From contig JALHQT010000003.1 in NCBI GenBank assembly GCA_022841825.1, forward strand, positions 434,001 to 498,000: 64,000 bases of DNA. The letters are read 5' to 3'. This DNA comes from Anaerolineae bacterium. Its GTDB lineage: Bacteria; Chloroflexota; Anaerolineae; Aggregatilineales; Phototrophicaceae. The notes beneath the pieces are model-generated. The model made no database searches and was not told the DNA's origin. It saw nothing but the letters and a program-made list of their open reading frames with translations. A program made the position numbers and the translations under genes. Below, piece after piece: positions 43,361 through 51,069 of the stretch. How positions within the stretch are numbered: position 1 is the stretch's first letter; every line of letters starts with the position of its first letter.

Positions 43361-43908
43361 TCACCATCGGCTCGATGGATCAGCTCTACAAGGGGATCGA
43401 TGTCCTGATCAACAGCCTGCGCATGTGCCACGATGCGGGAGAGCCCCTCAAGTTGGTCGTCATCGGTGATGGCAAGTATCGCCCGCAGCTCGAAGCGCAG
43501 GCACAATCACTCGGCTTGCAGGAGCATGTCCGCTTTACCGGACAGATTTCCTCCGCCGAGGAGATACGCGACGAACTTGATCGGGCGGATCTGTACATCA
43601 TGGCATCTCGTACCGAGGGATTGCCTCGTGCATTGCTGGAGGCGATGGCGCGCGGCATGGCTTGCATCGGCACAACCGTCGGTGGCATCCCTGAGCTCCT
43701 GGATACAAGTGCGCTTGTCCCGCCGGATGATGCGAAGGGGTTGGCGACCAGGATACAGCACTTTATTGGCAATCACGACCATATGCGGCAGATGGCGAAA
43801 CGCAATCTCGCTAAATCGCGAGATTATCATATGGCACGGTTGGAGGAACGTCTGCACAGCTTTTTGAGTCATCTGCGCGATGTGACCGCCGAAAGATTGA
43901 AAGACTAA
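42718..43908 (+). CDS. GT4 family glycosyltransferase, compositionally chimeric
   Basis: This 396-residue GT-B enzyme has an unusual acceptor half (KLVVSLEQRFERTPDGKVWT, YLMWSPSQIASMFSGFLRA). Its donor half is typical: ILITIGSMDQLYKGIDVLIN, LVVIGDGKYRPQLEAQAQSL, VRFTGQISSAEEI and EGLPRALLEAMARGMACIGT, which includes the E-x7-E-like motif. The switch from AT-rich to GC-rich codons near 43360 falls close to the boundary between the two half-domains, so the imported DNA may have brought a new acceptor specificity onto a resident donor domain (inference). Its stop is 3 nt from the next GT gene. Confidence 0.88.
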   Translation: MKLVVSLEQRFERTPDGKVWTPSTYSVSFWDIYLKVFDEIEVVARTKDVSIQSEMWKRSDTAVVSFVPLPAYVGPKQYLLNAAQVRDILRVQASKDAAYLMWSPSQIASMFSGFLRARRHPYALQVVGDPYDVFAPGVVEHPFRRLFRFWFTREQRLMCRHASALAYVTQEALQKRYPPSPDAHTIHLSVAQLPDQAFVEDARHYESAANPMILITIGSMDQLYKGIDVLINSLRMCHDAGEPLKLVVIGDGKYRPQLEAQAQSLGLQEHVRFTGQISSAEEIRDELDRADLYIMASRTEGLPRALLEAMARGMACIGTTVGGIPELLDTSALVPPDDAKGLATRIQHFIGNHDHMRQMAKRNLAKSRDYHMARLEERLHSFLSHLRDVTAERLKD

Positions 43909-43911
43909 CCC

Positions 43912-45063
43912 ATGCGCGTCCTGCATCTCCTTAAGACGGCGGTCGGCGCGACCTGGGCGCTGCGCCAGATGCGCGAGCTGGTCAAGCTCGGCGTCGATGT
44001 GCATGTCGCCCTGCCGGAGGGTCCGCTCATTCCCCAGTATCAGGCGGCTGGCGTTTGTGTCCACATCGCACAGTACGATTTTCCGCTGCGCCGCCCGTAT
44101 GCCTTCCCCGCGCTGCGGACCAGTTTTCTCCAACTCGTGCGCGAAGTGCAGCCCGATCTCATCCACAGCCATTTCGTCGGCACGACGCTGACCATGCGCC
44201 TGGCGCTCGGCGGAAATCACTCGATTCCGCGCGTCTTTCAGGTGCCGGGACCCCTGCACCTCGAACATCCCTTCTTCCGCCGGATGGAGATCGCCAGCGC
44301 GGGTGCTGCCGATTCCTGGATCGGTTCTTGTCACTGGACGTGCGACCGTTATCGTGCATCCGGCATTACAGATGAGCGCGTCTTTCTGTCGTTCTATGGC
44401 ACAGACATCGACGCATTATCGCCGCGTCCCCCTGGGAAACTGCGGCAGGAGTTGAACCTCGATCCCGACACCTGTGTCGTCGGCATGGTCGCCTTCATGT
44501 ACGCGCCAAAACGCTACCTGGGACAGACGCGCGGTCTCAAGGGGCACGAGGACTTGATCGACGCGCTGGCGCTGGTTCAACGGCGACACAAGCACATCGT
44601 CGGCGTCTTCGCGGGCGGTGCCTGGGGCGGCGCGACCGGTTATGAAGCGCAGGTGCGCTCTTATGGGCGGCAAAAGCTCGGCGACCGTGCCATCTTTCTG
44701 GGCACACGTACCGATGTCGCCGACCTGTATGCGGATTTCGATCTCGCGGTTCACCCCTCGCATTCGGAAAATCTGGGCGGCGCAGGTGAGTCGCTGCTGA
44801 TGGGTGTGCCGACGATCACCACTAGCGTTGGAGGCTTTCCCGACCTGATCAAGCATGGCGAAACGGGTTGGCTTGTCCCCCCACGCGATCCGATTGCCCT
44901 GGCGGAGACGATTGCCGCCGCGCTGTCTGATCCGGCTGGCGCACGGCGGTTGGCAGTGCATGGGCAGGCATTCGTTCGCGAAAGTCTTGATGTTCGCCAC
45001 ACGGCACGTCAGGTGTATGATGTGTATCGAACAATCTTAGAACGAAAGCCTGATGTCGTATAG
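43912..45063 (+). CDS. GT4 family glycosyltransferase
   Basis: This 383-residue GT-B glycosyltransferase has N-terminal RVLHLLKTAVGATWALRQMREL, HSHFVGTTLTMRLAL and a donor half with VGMVAFMYAPKR, KGHEDLIDAL, VHPSHSENLGGAGESLLMGV and TTSVGGFPDLIKHGETGWLV. It would transfer a sugar in repeat-unit assembly. The GC-rich codon pattern matches the resident background. It overlaps the sugar transferase gene by 11 nt, consistent with translational coupling. Donor and acceptor are unknown. Confidence 0.9.
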   Translation: MRVLHLLKTAVGATWALRQMRELVKLGVDVHVALPEGPLIPQYQAAGVCVHIAQYDFPLRRPYAFPALRTSFLQLVREVQPDLIHSHFVGTTLTMRLALGGNHSIPRVFQVPGPLHLEHPFFRRMEIASAGAADSWIGSCHWTCDRYRASGITDERVFLSFYGTDIDALSPRPPGKLRQELNLDPDTCVVGMVAFMYAPKRYLGQTRGLKGHEDLIDALALVQRRHKHIVGVFAGGAWGGATGYEAQVRSYGRQKLGDRAIFLGTRTDVADLYADFDLAVHPSHSENLGGAGESLLMGVPTITTSVGGFPDLIKHGETGWLVPPRDPIALAETIAAALSDPAGARRLAVHGQAFVRESLDVRHTARQVYDVYRTILERKPDVV

Positions 45064-45694
45064 AACGCTCAAGCGCCCGCTCGACCTCCTGCTCGCCGCC
45101 GCCGCCCTGCTGCTGCTCGCGCCGCTCATCGGGCTGACGGCGCTGGCGGTGCGGGTGACGATGGGCGCGCCCGTGCTCTTCCGCCAACAGCGCCCCGGCT
45201 TACGCGGCGTGCCGTTCACCATGCTCAAGTTCCGCACCATGAGCGACGCCCGCGATGCAGCGGGCAACCTGCTGCCCGACGCGCAGCGGCTGACGCGCCT
45301 GGGGCGCATCCTGCGCGCGACGAGCCTAGACGAACTGCCGGAACTCATCAACGTCGTGCGTGGCGAGATGAGCCTCGTCGGTCCGCGCCCGCTGCTGATG
45401 GCATACCTGCCGCGCTATAATGCACAGCAGTCGCGGCGGCATGAGGTGCGCCCCGGCATCACTGGCTGGGCGCAGGTCAACGGGCGCAACGCGATCTCGT
45501 GGGATGACAAGTTCGCGCTCGATGTGTGGTATGTCGATCATCTATCGCTGGCGCTCGACCTGCGCATCCTGGCGCTGACGCTGTGGAAGGTGCTGCGGCG
45601 CGAGGGCATCAGCGCAACACATTCCTTGACTATGGTTGAGTTTATGGGAAATGCATGTGTAGCAGATACCGATGTCGGTAAAGCACAGAGATGA
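45053..45694 (+). CDS. PglC-like undecaprenyl-phosphate sugar phosphotransferase
   Basis: This 213-residue minimal sugar transferase has a single re-entrant/membrane helix (LLLAAAALLLLAPLIGLTAL), then MLKFRTMSDARDAAGNLLPD, SLDELPELINVVRGEMSLVG, GPRP, RPGITGWAQVNGRN and DVWYVDHLSLALDL. It primes a second repeat-unit pathway, separate from the larger transferase at 733-1770. PglC homologues prefer diNAcBac- or acylamino-type UDP sugars, in keeping with the acylation genes next door (inference). The last 25 or so codons turn AT-rich, marking the start of the imported cassette. Confidence 0.92.
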   Translation: MSYRTLKRPLDLLLAAAALLLLAPLIGLTALAVRVTMGAPVLFRQQRPGLRGVPFTMLKFRTMSDARDAAGNLLPDAQRLTRLGRILRATSLDELPELINVVRGEMSLVGPRPLLMAYLPRYNAQQSRRHEVRPGITGWAQVNGRNAISWDDKFALDVWYVDHLSLALDLRILALTLWKVLRREGISATHSLTMVEFMGNACVADTDVGKAQR

Positions 45695-45747
45695 CTATTT
45701 ACCGGCTCTAATCGTGAGTGGATCTTCCCAACTGGAGGTATAGAAAC

Positions 45748-45984
45748 ATGACGAAGGAAGTTTTTTTGCAGTTACTGGACGAACTGCTTGAATTGGAGCC
45801 TGGGACATTGACAGGTAACGAGAATCTCAAGGACTATGAGATCTGGGATTCAATGACAGTCCTTGGATTTATCGCTTTGGTGGATGAACACTTCGGATTC
45901 ACGGTGTCAACTGAGCGACTTGCCCAAGCAAAAACGGTGGACGATCTTGTAGCGCTGCTCGACGGTCGAGTCAGTTACAAGTAA
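45748..45984 (+). CDS. Acyl carrier protein, pathway-dedicated
   Basis: This 78-residue protein has the ACP fold. The phosphopantetheine serine lies in YEIWDSMTVLGFIALVDEHF, followed by the usual acidic helix. It starts at the ATG at 45748 behind a strong GGAGGT. A housekeeping ACP normally has DSLDTVELVM, whereas the DSMTVLGFIAL form is of the type found in accessory pathways. Its own activating enzyme, AcpS, closes the cassette. It probably carries a short acyl group from the KAS III enzymes to the acyltransferase. Confidence 0.9.
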   Translation: MTKEVFLQLLDELLELEPGTLTGNENLKDYEIWDSMTVLGFIALVDEHFGFTVSTERLAQAKTVDDLVALLDGRVSYK

Positions 45985-45998
45985 GTTTCGGAGAATGG

Positions 45999-47093
45999 AT
46001 GATTGAAATGTCTGTAGCACGGGTTGCCAATGTTCGCCTAACTGGAATTGCTGCGGCAGTTCCTGAGCAGGTGTTTGGACTTGAGCAGTTAAGCTCCGAA
46101 TTTGGTGAAAGAGACGCACAGAAGATAAACGACCTCACAGGCATTCGCAGACGCCATATCACCGATGCAAACATATGCACTTCCGATCTCTGTTACGCGG
46201 CCGCATTGCAGCTCTTGAGCGATCTCGAATGCAATGTCGCCACAATTGACGTCTTGGTTATGGTGACACAGACACCTGACTATATACTGCCCGCTACAAG
46301 CTGCGCTCTACATGGGAGGCTAAATCTTCCAAAATCATGTTCAGCATTTGACCTGAATCTCGGATGTTCAGGCTACGTCTACGGTCTCTGGGTAGTTTCA
46401 CAGTTGCTGGCATCAGGGCATCTAAAGAGGGCGCTGCTCCTTGTGGGCGATACCATCAGTAAGCTTGCATCTCCCCAAGATCGCTCCGTTGCGCCTCTCT
46501 TCGGGGATGCAGGCACCGCTACGTTGTTGGAGTATGATCCTTCGGCAGCAGAAATGGTGTTTGTGATGGGTACGGATGGGTCAGGGGAATCTCATCTTAT
46601 CGTGCCAGCGGGTGGGTTTCGCAACCCCCGATCGAGCAGCACTTCGGAACGCACTGCGCGCGAAGGTGGAAATCTGCGCAGCGACGAAGACCTATATATG
46701 AACGGCAACGAGATTTTCGCGTTCACGCTACGGGAAGTACCAACGATGCTAGAGAGTTTGTTGGAGGCTGCGGGGTGGAGCAAAGATACTCCTGATGCAT
46801 ACGTGTTTCATCAAGCAAATCGATTCATGCTTGAGCATCTGTCGAAACGTATGAAGTTGCCAACTGACAGAGTCTTGTATGCGCTTCAGGAGTTCGGCAA
46901 CACGAGTTCCGCCTCAATTCCGCTTACCCTCGTAGACCAGCCCCCAAGTAGCCTTAAAGATGGAACGTCAAAACTCGTCCTAGCTGGATTTGGTGTGGGA
47001 TTTTCCTGGGCTGGAGTCACGTTGACTTGCACCTCCCCAAAGATCAGCAACTTGGTCTATTTGCAGCATAGAAACTCCGAGGTAAGTACGTGA
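45999..47093 (+). CDS. Beta-ketoacyl-ACP synthase III-like enzyme (first of two)
   Basis: This 364-residue FabH-family thiolase-fold enzyme retains all three catalytic residues: Cys in NLGCSGYVYG, His in VFHQANRFML and Asn in FGNTSSASIP. KAS III condenses a short acyl-CoA with malonyl-ACP to give a beta-ketoacyl-ACP. The C-terminal tail after FGVGFSWAGVTLTC is about 20 residues longer than normal. Its stop overlaps the GTG of the ketoreductase. It is similar to, but clearly diverged from, the second KAS III at 48527, which may allow a heterodimer or two condensation steps. Confidence 0.92.
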   Translation: MIEMSVARVANVRLTGIAAAVPEQVFGLEQLSSEFGERDAQKINDLTGIRRRHITDANICTSDLCYAAALQLLSDLECNVATIDVLVMVTQTPDYILPATSCALHGRLNLPKSCSAFDLNLGCSGYVYGLWVVSQLLASGHLKRALLLVGDTISKLASPQDRSVAPLFGDAGTATLLEYDPSAAEMVFVMGTDGSGESHLIVPAGGFRNPRSSSTSERTAREGGNLRSDEDLYMNGNEIFAFTLREVPTMLESLLEAAGWSKDTPDAYVFHQANRFMLEHLSKRMKLPTDRVLYALQEFGNTSSASIPLTLVDQPPSSLKDGTSKLVLAGFGVGFSWAGVTLTCTSPKISNLVYLQHRNSEVST

Positions 47094-47848
47094 TCAATCC
47101 GTTGGATTTATCCGGGCGGAAGATTCTCGTAACTGGTGCTTCCTCTGGGATAGGTCGTGAAACGTCGATTCTACTCAGCGAGTTAGGCGCAACTGTATTC
47201 CTGGTGGCAAGGAACGAAGCGCGATTGCAACAGACAGTGGCTTTGCTCCAACCAGCCGCTCACCAGATGTTTCTGTACGATCTGAATATGACTGATGACA
47301 TTCCCAACTGGATGAAGGATATCACTCATAAGTGGGGACCCCTGGATGGTATTGTGCATAGTGCGGGGATGACCATCACGTTACCGCTTCGTTTGATCAA
47401 GACATCTGCCTTTGATCAGATCATGAGGATCAACGTTGCCGCAGGTATGAGCTTGGTGCGGGGGTTACGACAAAAGAACGTCCACACTAAACCAGCAAGC
47501 GTTGTCTTTCTATCTTCAGTTATGGGTTTAGTAGGGCAACCGGGTATTTCAGCTTACTCCGCATCTAAAGGAGCGCTTGAAGCGATGTGTCGCTCGCTTG
47601 CCCTGGAACTGGCTCCAGAGGAAATCCGCGTAAATTGTGTGGCACCGGCGCATGTAAGGACAGAAATGGGCGACGAGTTGAGAAGTATCCTCACGCCGAC
47701 GCAAATGCAAGAAATCGAGAACCACCATCCTCTCGGTTTAGGGACAGCTCGTGATGTTGCTCATGCAATTGCATTCCTGCTGGCGGGTACGGGACGTTGG
47801 ATTACAGGGTCGACCCTGGTCGTAGATGGCGGATACACTGCACATTAG
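47090..47848 (+). CDS. FabG-like 3-oxoacyl-ACP reductase (SDR)
   Basis: This 252-residue classical SDR has the cofactor motif TGASSGIG, the N-A-G region VHSAG, the catalytic Ser in SSVMG and Y-x3-K in AYSASKGALEAM, and the ending WITGSTLVVDGGY typical of FabG-type ketoreductases. It would reduce the beta-ketoacyl-ACP made by the KAS III enzymes to a beta-hydroxyacyl-ACP. No dehydratase or enoyl reductase is present in the cassette, so the chain should stop at the hydroxyacyl stage (inference). The GTG start overlaps the upstream stop. Confidence 0.9.
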   Translation: MINPLDLSGRKILVTGASSGIGRETSILLSELGATVFLVARNEARLQQTVALLQPAAHQMFLYDLNMTDDIPNWMKDITHKWGPLDGIVHSAGMTITLPLRLIKTSAFDQIMRINVAAGMSLVRGLRQKNVHTKPASVVFLSSVMGLVGQPGISAYSASKGALEAMCRSLALELAPEEIRVNCVAPAHVRTEMGDELRSILTPTQMQEIENHHPLGLGTARDVAHAIAFLLAGTGRWITGSTLVVDGGYTAH

Positions 47849-47860
47849 AGGTGAGCTTTA

Positions 47861-48514
47861 TTGGTCAACATACTCATAGTTGGTGCGGGTGGCTTTGGTC
47901 GCGAAGTTTACGGATGGATGATAGCGAATCCGAATGCTATTGAATACGATCAATGGCAAATTGCAGGATTCTTGGATGCAGATCCAAATGCGCTTGATGG
48001 CAAGAAATTTCCCGTCACAATTGTTGGCGATCCCCTTTCATACACGTTTATGGAAGAGGATCGGCTTGTCTGTGCCGTAGGTGATCCAATAACAAGACTG
48101 AGGCTGTATCGCTTAATGCGAGAACGTGGTGGGCGGTTTGTAACAGTCAGGGCTTCCAATGTCATTATCGGACCTGGTTGCAGAATTGACGACGGGTGTA
48201 TCTTATGCCCTGGAGTTGTAATTACAACAAATGTGACGCTGATGGCATGCACCATTGTGAATGTTCACAGTAGCGTTGGTCATGATGCGATCATTGGCGA
48301 GGGCTGTACGTTAAGTGGACATGTAGATATAACGGGTGGGGTAAGGCTGGGTGAAGGCGTTTTCCTCGGTTCTCATGCATGTGTTCTGCCAGGGAAACAT
48401 GTGGGAAGCTACGCAAAAGTTGGCGCTGGTAGCGTTGTTACTCGTAATGTTGCGCCCGGAGCGACAGTATTTGGTGTGCCTGCCAAGGCAATAATTGTTC
48501 CTAGCAAAGAATAA
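47861..48514 (+). CDS. NeuD/PglD-like sugar N- or O-acyltransferase
   Basis: This 217-residue protein has an N-terminal Rossmann-like nucleotide-sugar domain (ILIVGAGGFGREVYGWM, AGFLDADPNAL) and a left-handed beta-helix with a candidate catalytic His in VNVHSSVGHDAIIGEGC and the ending VPAKAI. It is a stand-alone relative of the C-terminal half of the lipoyl hybrid at 19750-20886. Lying between ACP, KAS III and ketoreductase genes, it probably takes acyl from ACP instead of CoA, as LpxA and LpxD do (inference). The start is a TTG with GAGGTG 7 nt upstream. Confidence 0.9.
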   Translation: MVNILIVGAGGFGREVYGWMIANPNAIEYDQWQIAGFLDADPNALDGKKFPVTIVGDPLSYTFMEEDRLVCAVGDPITRLRLYRLMRERGGRFVTVRASNVIIGPGCRIDDGCILCPGVVITTNVTLMACTIVNVHSSVGHDAIIGEGCTLSGHVDITGGVRLGEGVFLGSHACVLPGKHVGSYAKVGAGSVVTRNVAPGATVFGVPAKAIIVPSKE

Positions 48515-48526
48515 GGACAATTCATC

Positions 48527-49534
48527 ATGCAATCAGCCACATTGAAGGCTATCGAATACATACTTCCAGAGCGCATCCTGACAAATGAGGACTTGATACA
48601 GGAATTTCCGGAATGGACGGTTGAGAAGATCTTCAACAAGACAGGAATTCAAGATCGCCGGATGTCGGATACCTCAGAATTCGCATCAGACTTAGCCATT
48701 AGTGCTGCGACCAAACTCTTTAACAGTGGAGCATGCCAACCCGCAGACATCGATTTCATTCTACTTTGTACGCAATCACCGGACTACTTCCTTCCTACTA
48801 CAGCCTGTCTGGTACAGAATCGCCTGGGAATACCGACGACAGCAGGTGCGTTAGATTTCAACCTTGGTTGCTCTGGGTTCGTCTATGGTCTAGGGCTGGC
48901 AAAGGGGTTGTTACAGACGGGACAAGCGAATAACGTCTTGCTCATTACTACAGAAACGTATAGTAAGTATCTGAAGGCTGACGACAAGAGTTCTCGAGCT
49001 ATTTTCGGAGATGCGGCAGCAGCATCGCTCGTGTCCCTGGTGGAGTCGGCAGACGGCGCTAACATCGGGCACCTCATCTGGGGAACAGACGGCAGTGGGG
49101 CTAACAACCTGATTGTAAAGCACGGCGGATTACGATATCCGATCGATAAAGACTCGGATCAACATCCTAGTCTTTACATGAACGGAGCAGAAATCTTTGC
49201 GTTTACCCTTCGCGTAGTTCCGAGCGCCATTGAAGCACTGTTGGCTAAGTCAGGCAATACCTTGGATGATTTTGATCTGTTTGTGTTCCATCAAGCGAAC
49301 AGCTACATGTTGCAACATCTAAGAAAGAGGCTCAATATTCCAGAAGACAAGTTTTTTGTTTACCTTGAAAACTGTGGCAATACGGTTTCCTCAACAATTC
49401 CGATTGCACTGAAAGAGGCACATATCGCTGGAAGACTGCAACATGGCGCTCTAGTTATGCTTGTTGGTTTTGGAGTAGGCTATTCCTGGGCAGCGACAAC
49501 TCTGCGTTGGTATACGGACACGCACTTGACATGA
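48527..49534 (+). CDS. Beta-ketoacyl-ACP synthase III-like enzyme (second of two)
   Basis: This 335-residue FabH-family enzyme has an intact triad: Cys in NLGCSGFVYG, His in FHQANSYML and Asn in NCGNTVSSTIP. It shares many blocks with the first KAS III (CTQSPDYFLPTTA, LYMNGAEIFAFTLR) yet has normal length. With the other copy it may form a heterodimer or act on a different starter acyl group. The ATG has AAGGA upstream. Its stop overlaps the AcpS start. Confidence 0.92.
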   Translation: MQSATLKAIEYILPERILTNEDLIQEFPEWTVEKIFNKTGIQDRRMSDTSEFASDLAISAATKLFNSGACQPADIDFILLCTQSPDYFLPTTACLVQNRLGIPTTAGALDFNLGCSGFVYGLGLAKGLLQTGQANNVLLITTETYSKYLKADDKSSRAIFGDAAAASLVSLVESADGANIGHLIWGTDGSGANNLIVKHGGLRYPIDKDSDQHPSLYMNGAEIFAFTLRVVPSAIEALLAKSGNTLDDFDLFVFHQANSYMLQHLRKRLNIPEDKFFVYLENCGNTVSSTIPIALKEAHIAGRLQHGALVMLVGFGVGYSWAATTLRWYTDTHLT

Positions 49535-49923
49535 TTCGAACTGGTATTGATTTGGTCTCAGTGTCGAGGCTGGATTACATGGTTGCTCACTATGGTGATA
49601 CGTTTTGCCGCAACATCTTTTCCAAGCTCGAACTGGATCTATATCGATATGACACTCACTACCTCGCTATGTGCTTCGCAGCAAAGGAAGCAACAGCGAA
49701 AGCGGTGGGTTGTGGGCTATCACATATGAGTCACTCCGGAATGCCCGCAAACGAAATCCAGGTCACTATTCATGGAGCTGATAGGTCAGAAGTTGCGCTG
49801 AAAGGAAGCGCCTCCCATGTTGCTTCCTCAACAGGATATGCGCTATTTAAGCTAGTCACGGCTGTTCGATCGGATATGGCTATTGCAGTTGTTCTTGCGT
49901 CTGACCTACCTTTTGAGGAATAA
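49531..49923 (+). CDS. acpS: Holo-ACP synthase (AcpS-type phosphopantetheinyl transferase)
   Basis: This 130-residue protein has the AcpS signatures RTGIDLVSVSRLDYM at the start, with the Mg-binding Asp, and CFAAKEATAKAVG with the Glu and Lys of the active site. AcpS transfers phosphopantetheine from CoA to the ACP serine. Its presence in the cassette means the ACP can be activated independently of the host enzyme, which favours the cassette being a self-sufficient mobile unit (inference). I chose the ATG at 49531, overlapping the KAS III stop. Confidence 0.92.
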   Translation: MIRTGIDLVSVSRLDYMVAHYGDTFCRNIFSKLELDLYRYDTHYLAMCFAAKEATAKAVGCGLSHMSHSGMPANEIQVTIHGADRSEVALKGSASHVASSTGYALFKLVTAVRSDMAIAVVLASDLPFEE

Positions 49924-49926
49924 CCC

Positions 49927-51069
49927 ATGCACATCCCCATGTCCTCGCCCGACATCACCCAGGCGGAAATCGACGCTGTCAACGCCGTCATGCAGACCGC
50001 CACTCTCTCCATCGGTCCGCAGATCAAGGCGTTCGAGGCGCAGATCGCCGCGTATACGGGCGTGCCCTACGCTGTCGGCGTCAATTCCGGCACCAGCGGC
50101 TTGCACCTGGCGATGATCGCGGCGGGCATCGGTGACGGCGATGAGGTCATCACGCCATCCTTCAGCTTCATCGCCTCCGCCAATGCCATCCTCTACGAAC
50201 GCGGCGTGCCCGTCTTTGTCGATATTGATCTCGAAACGGGCAATCTCGACACACGCCTGATCGAACGCGCCATCACCCCGCGCACCAAAGCGATCATGCC
50301 CGTCCATGCCTTCGGGCAGCCGGTCGATATGGACCCCATCCTCGATCTCGCCCGGCAGCATCACCTGATCGTGATCGAAGATGCCTGCGAGGCGATTGGC
50401 GCGGAATACAAGGGGCGGCGCGCCGGGACAATGGGCGATGCCGCTGTCTTCGCCTTTTACCCCAACAAGCAGATGACGACGGGCGAGGGCGGCATGATCG
50501 TCACGCAGCGTGAGGAGTGGGATGCGCTCTTTCGCTCGCTGCGCAACCAGGGGCGCGATGTCTTCGACGCCTGGCTCAATCACACCCGCCTCGGCTACAA
50601 CTACCGTCTGGATGAACTGAGCGCCGCCATCGGCGTGACGCAGGCGAAGCGGCTCGACGCGCTGCTGGCGAAGCGCGCCCAGGTCGCCGCCTGGTACAAC
50701 GCACGCATCGCCGCCATCGAGGGCATTCACGCGCCCTGCATCGCGCCGACGACCACGCGCATGAGCTGGTTCGTCTACGTCGTGCGCTGCGCCGACGGCA
50801 TCGACCGCGACTCGCTGATGCAGGCGCTCCAGGCGCGCGGCGTGCCCTCGCGCCCCTACTTCACGCCAATCCATCTCCAGCCCTTCTACCGCGAAAAGTT
50901 CGGTTGGCGGCGCGGCGATCTGCCACAGACCGAGCGGGCGGGCGATACCTTCCTCGCGCTGCCGTTTTCCGGCGTCATGACGGAATCACAGGTCGATTAC
51001 GTCTGCCAGCAGCTTACGGAGTGCGTTGGCGAACAGGGGGAGGCGTTTCGTGACCGCCCAGATGTTTGA
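49927..51069 (+). CDS. DegT/DnrJ/EryC1/StrS sugar aminotransferase
   Basis: This is a 380-residue PLP enzyme. The Schiff-base lysine is in FAFYPNKQMTTGEGGM, preceded by IVIEDACEAIGAEYKG and followed by NYRLDELSAAIGVTQ. It would aminate a keto-sugar nucleotide to an amino sugar, the acceptor for N-acylation. GC-rich codons mark the return to resident DNA exactly at its first codon. The SD GAGGAA lies 6 nt upstream, in the last codons of AcpS. It overlaps the next gene by 20 nt. It is related to, but different from, the aminotransferase at 1-540. Confidence 0.93.
   Translation: MHIPMSSPDITQAEIDAVNAVMQTATLSIGPQIKAFEAQIAAYTGVPYAVGVNSGTSGLHLAMIAAGIGDGDEVITPSFSFIASANAILYERGVPVFVDIDLETGNLDTRLIERAITPRTKAIMPVHAFGQPVDMDPILDLARQHHLIVIEDACEAIGAEYKGRRAGTMGDAAVFAFYPNKQMTTGEGGMIVTQREEWDALFRSLRNQGRDVFDAWLNHTRLGYNYRLDELSAAIGVTQAKRLDALLAKRAQVAAWYNARIAAIEGIHAPCIAPTTTRMSWFVYVVRCADGIDRDSLMQALQARGVPSRPYFTPIHLQPFYREKFGWRRGDLPQTERAGDTFLALPFSGVMTESQVDYVCQQLTECVGEQGEAFRDRPDV

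Larger units (their letters stand above)
45615..49925. other. AT-richer cassette holding the acyl-ACP genes
   Basis: Codon choice changes from GC-rich to mixed near 45615 (end of the sugar transferase) and back at 49927 (first codon of the aminotransferase). The block covers exactly ACP, KAS III, ketoreductase, acyltransferase, KAS III and AcpS, suggesting that the six genes travelled together. The ends are judged by eye. Confidence 0.7.
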
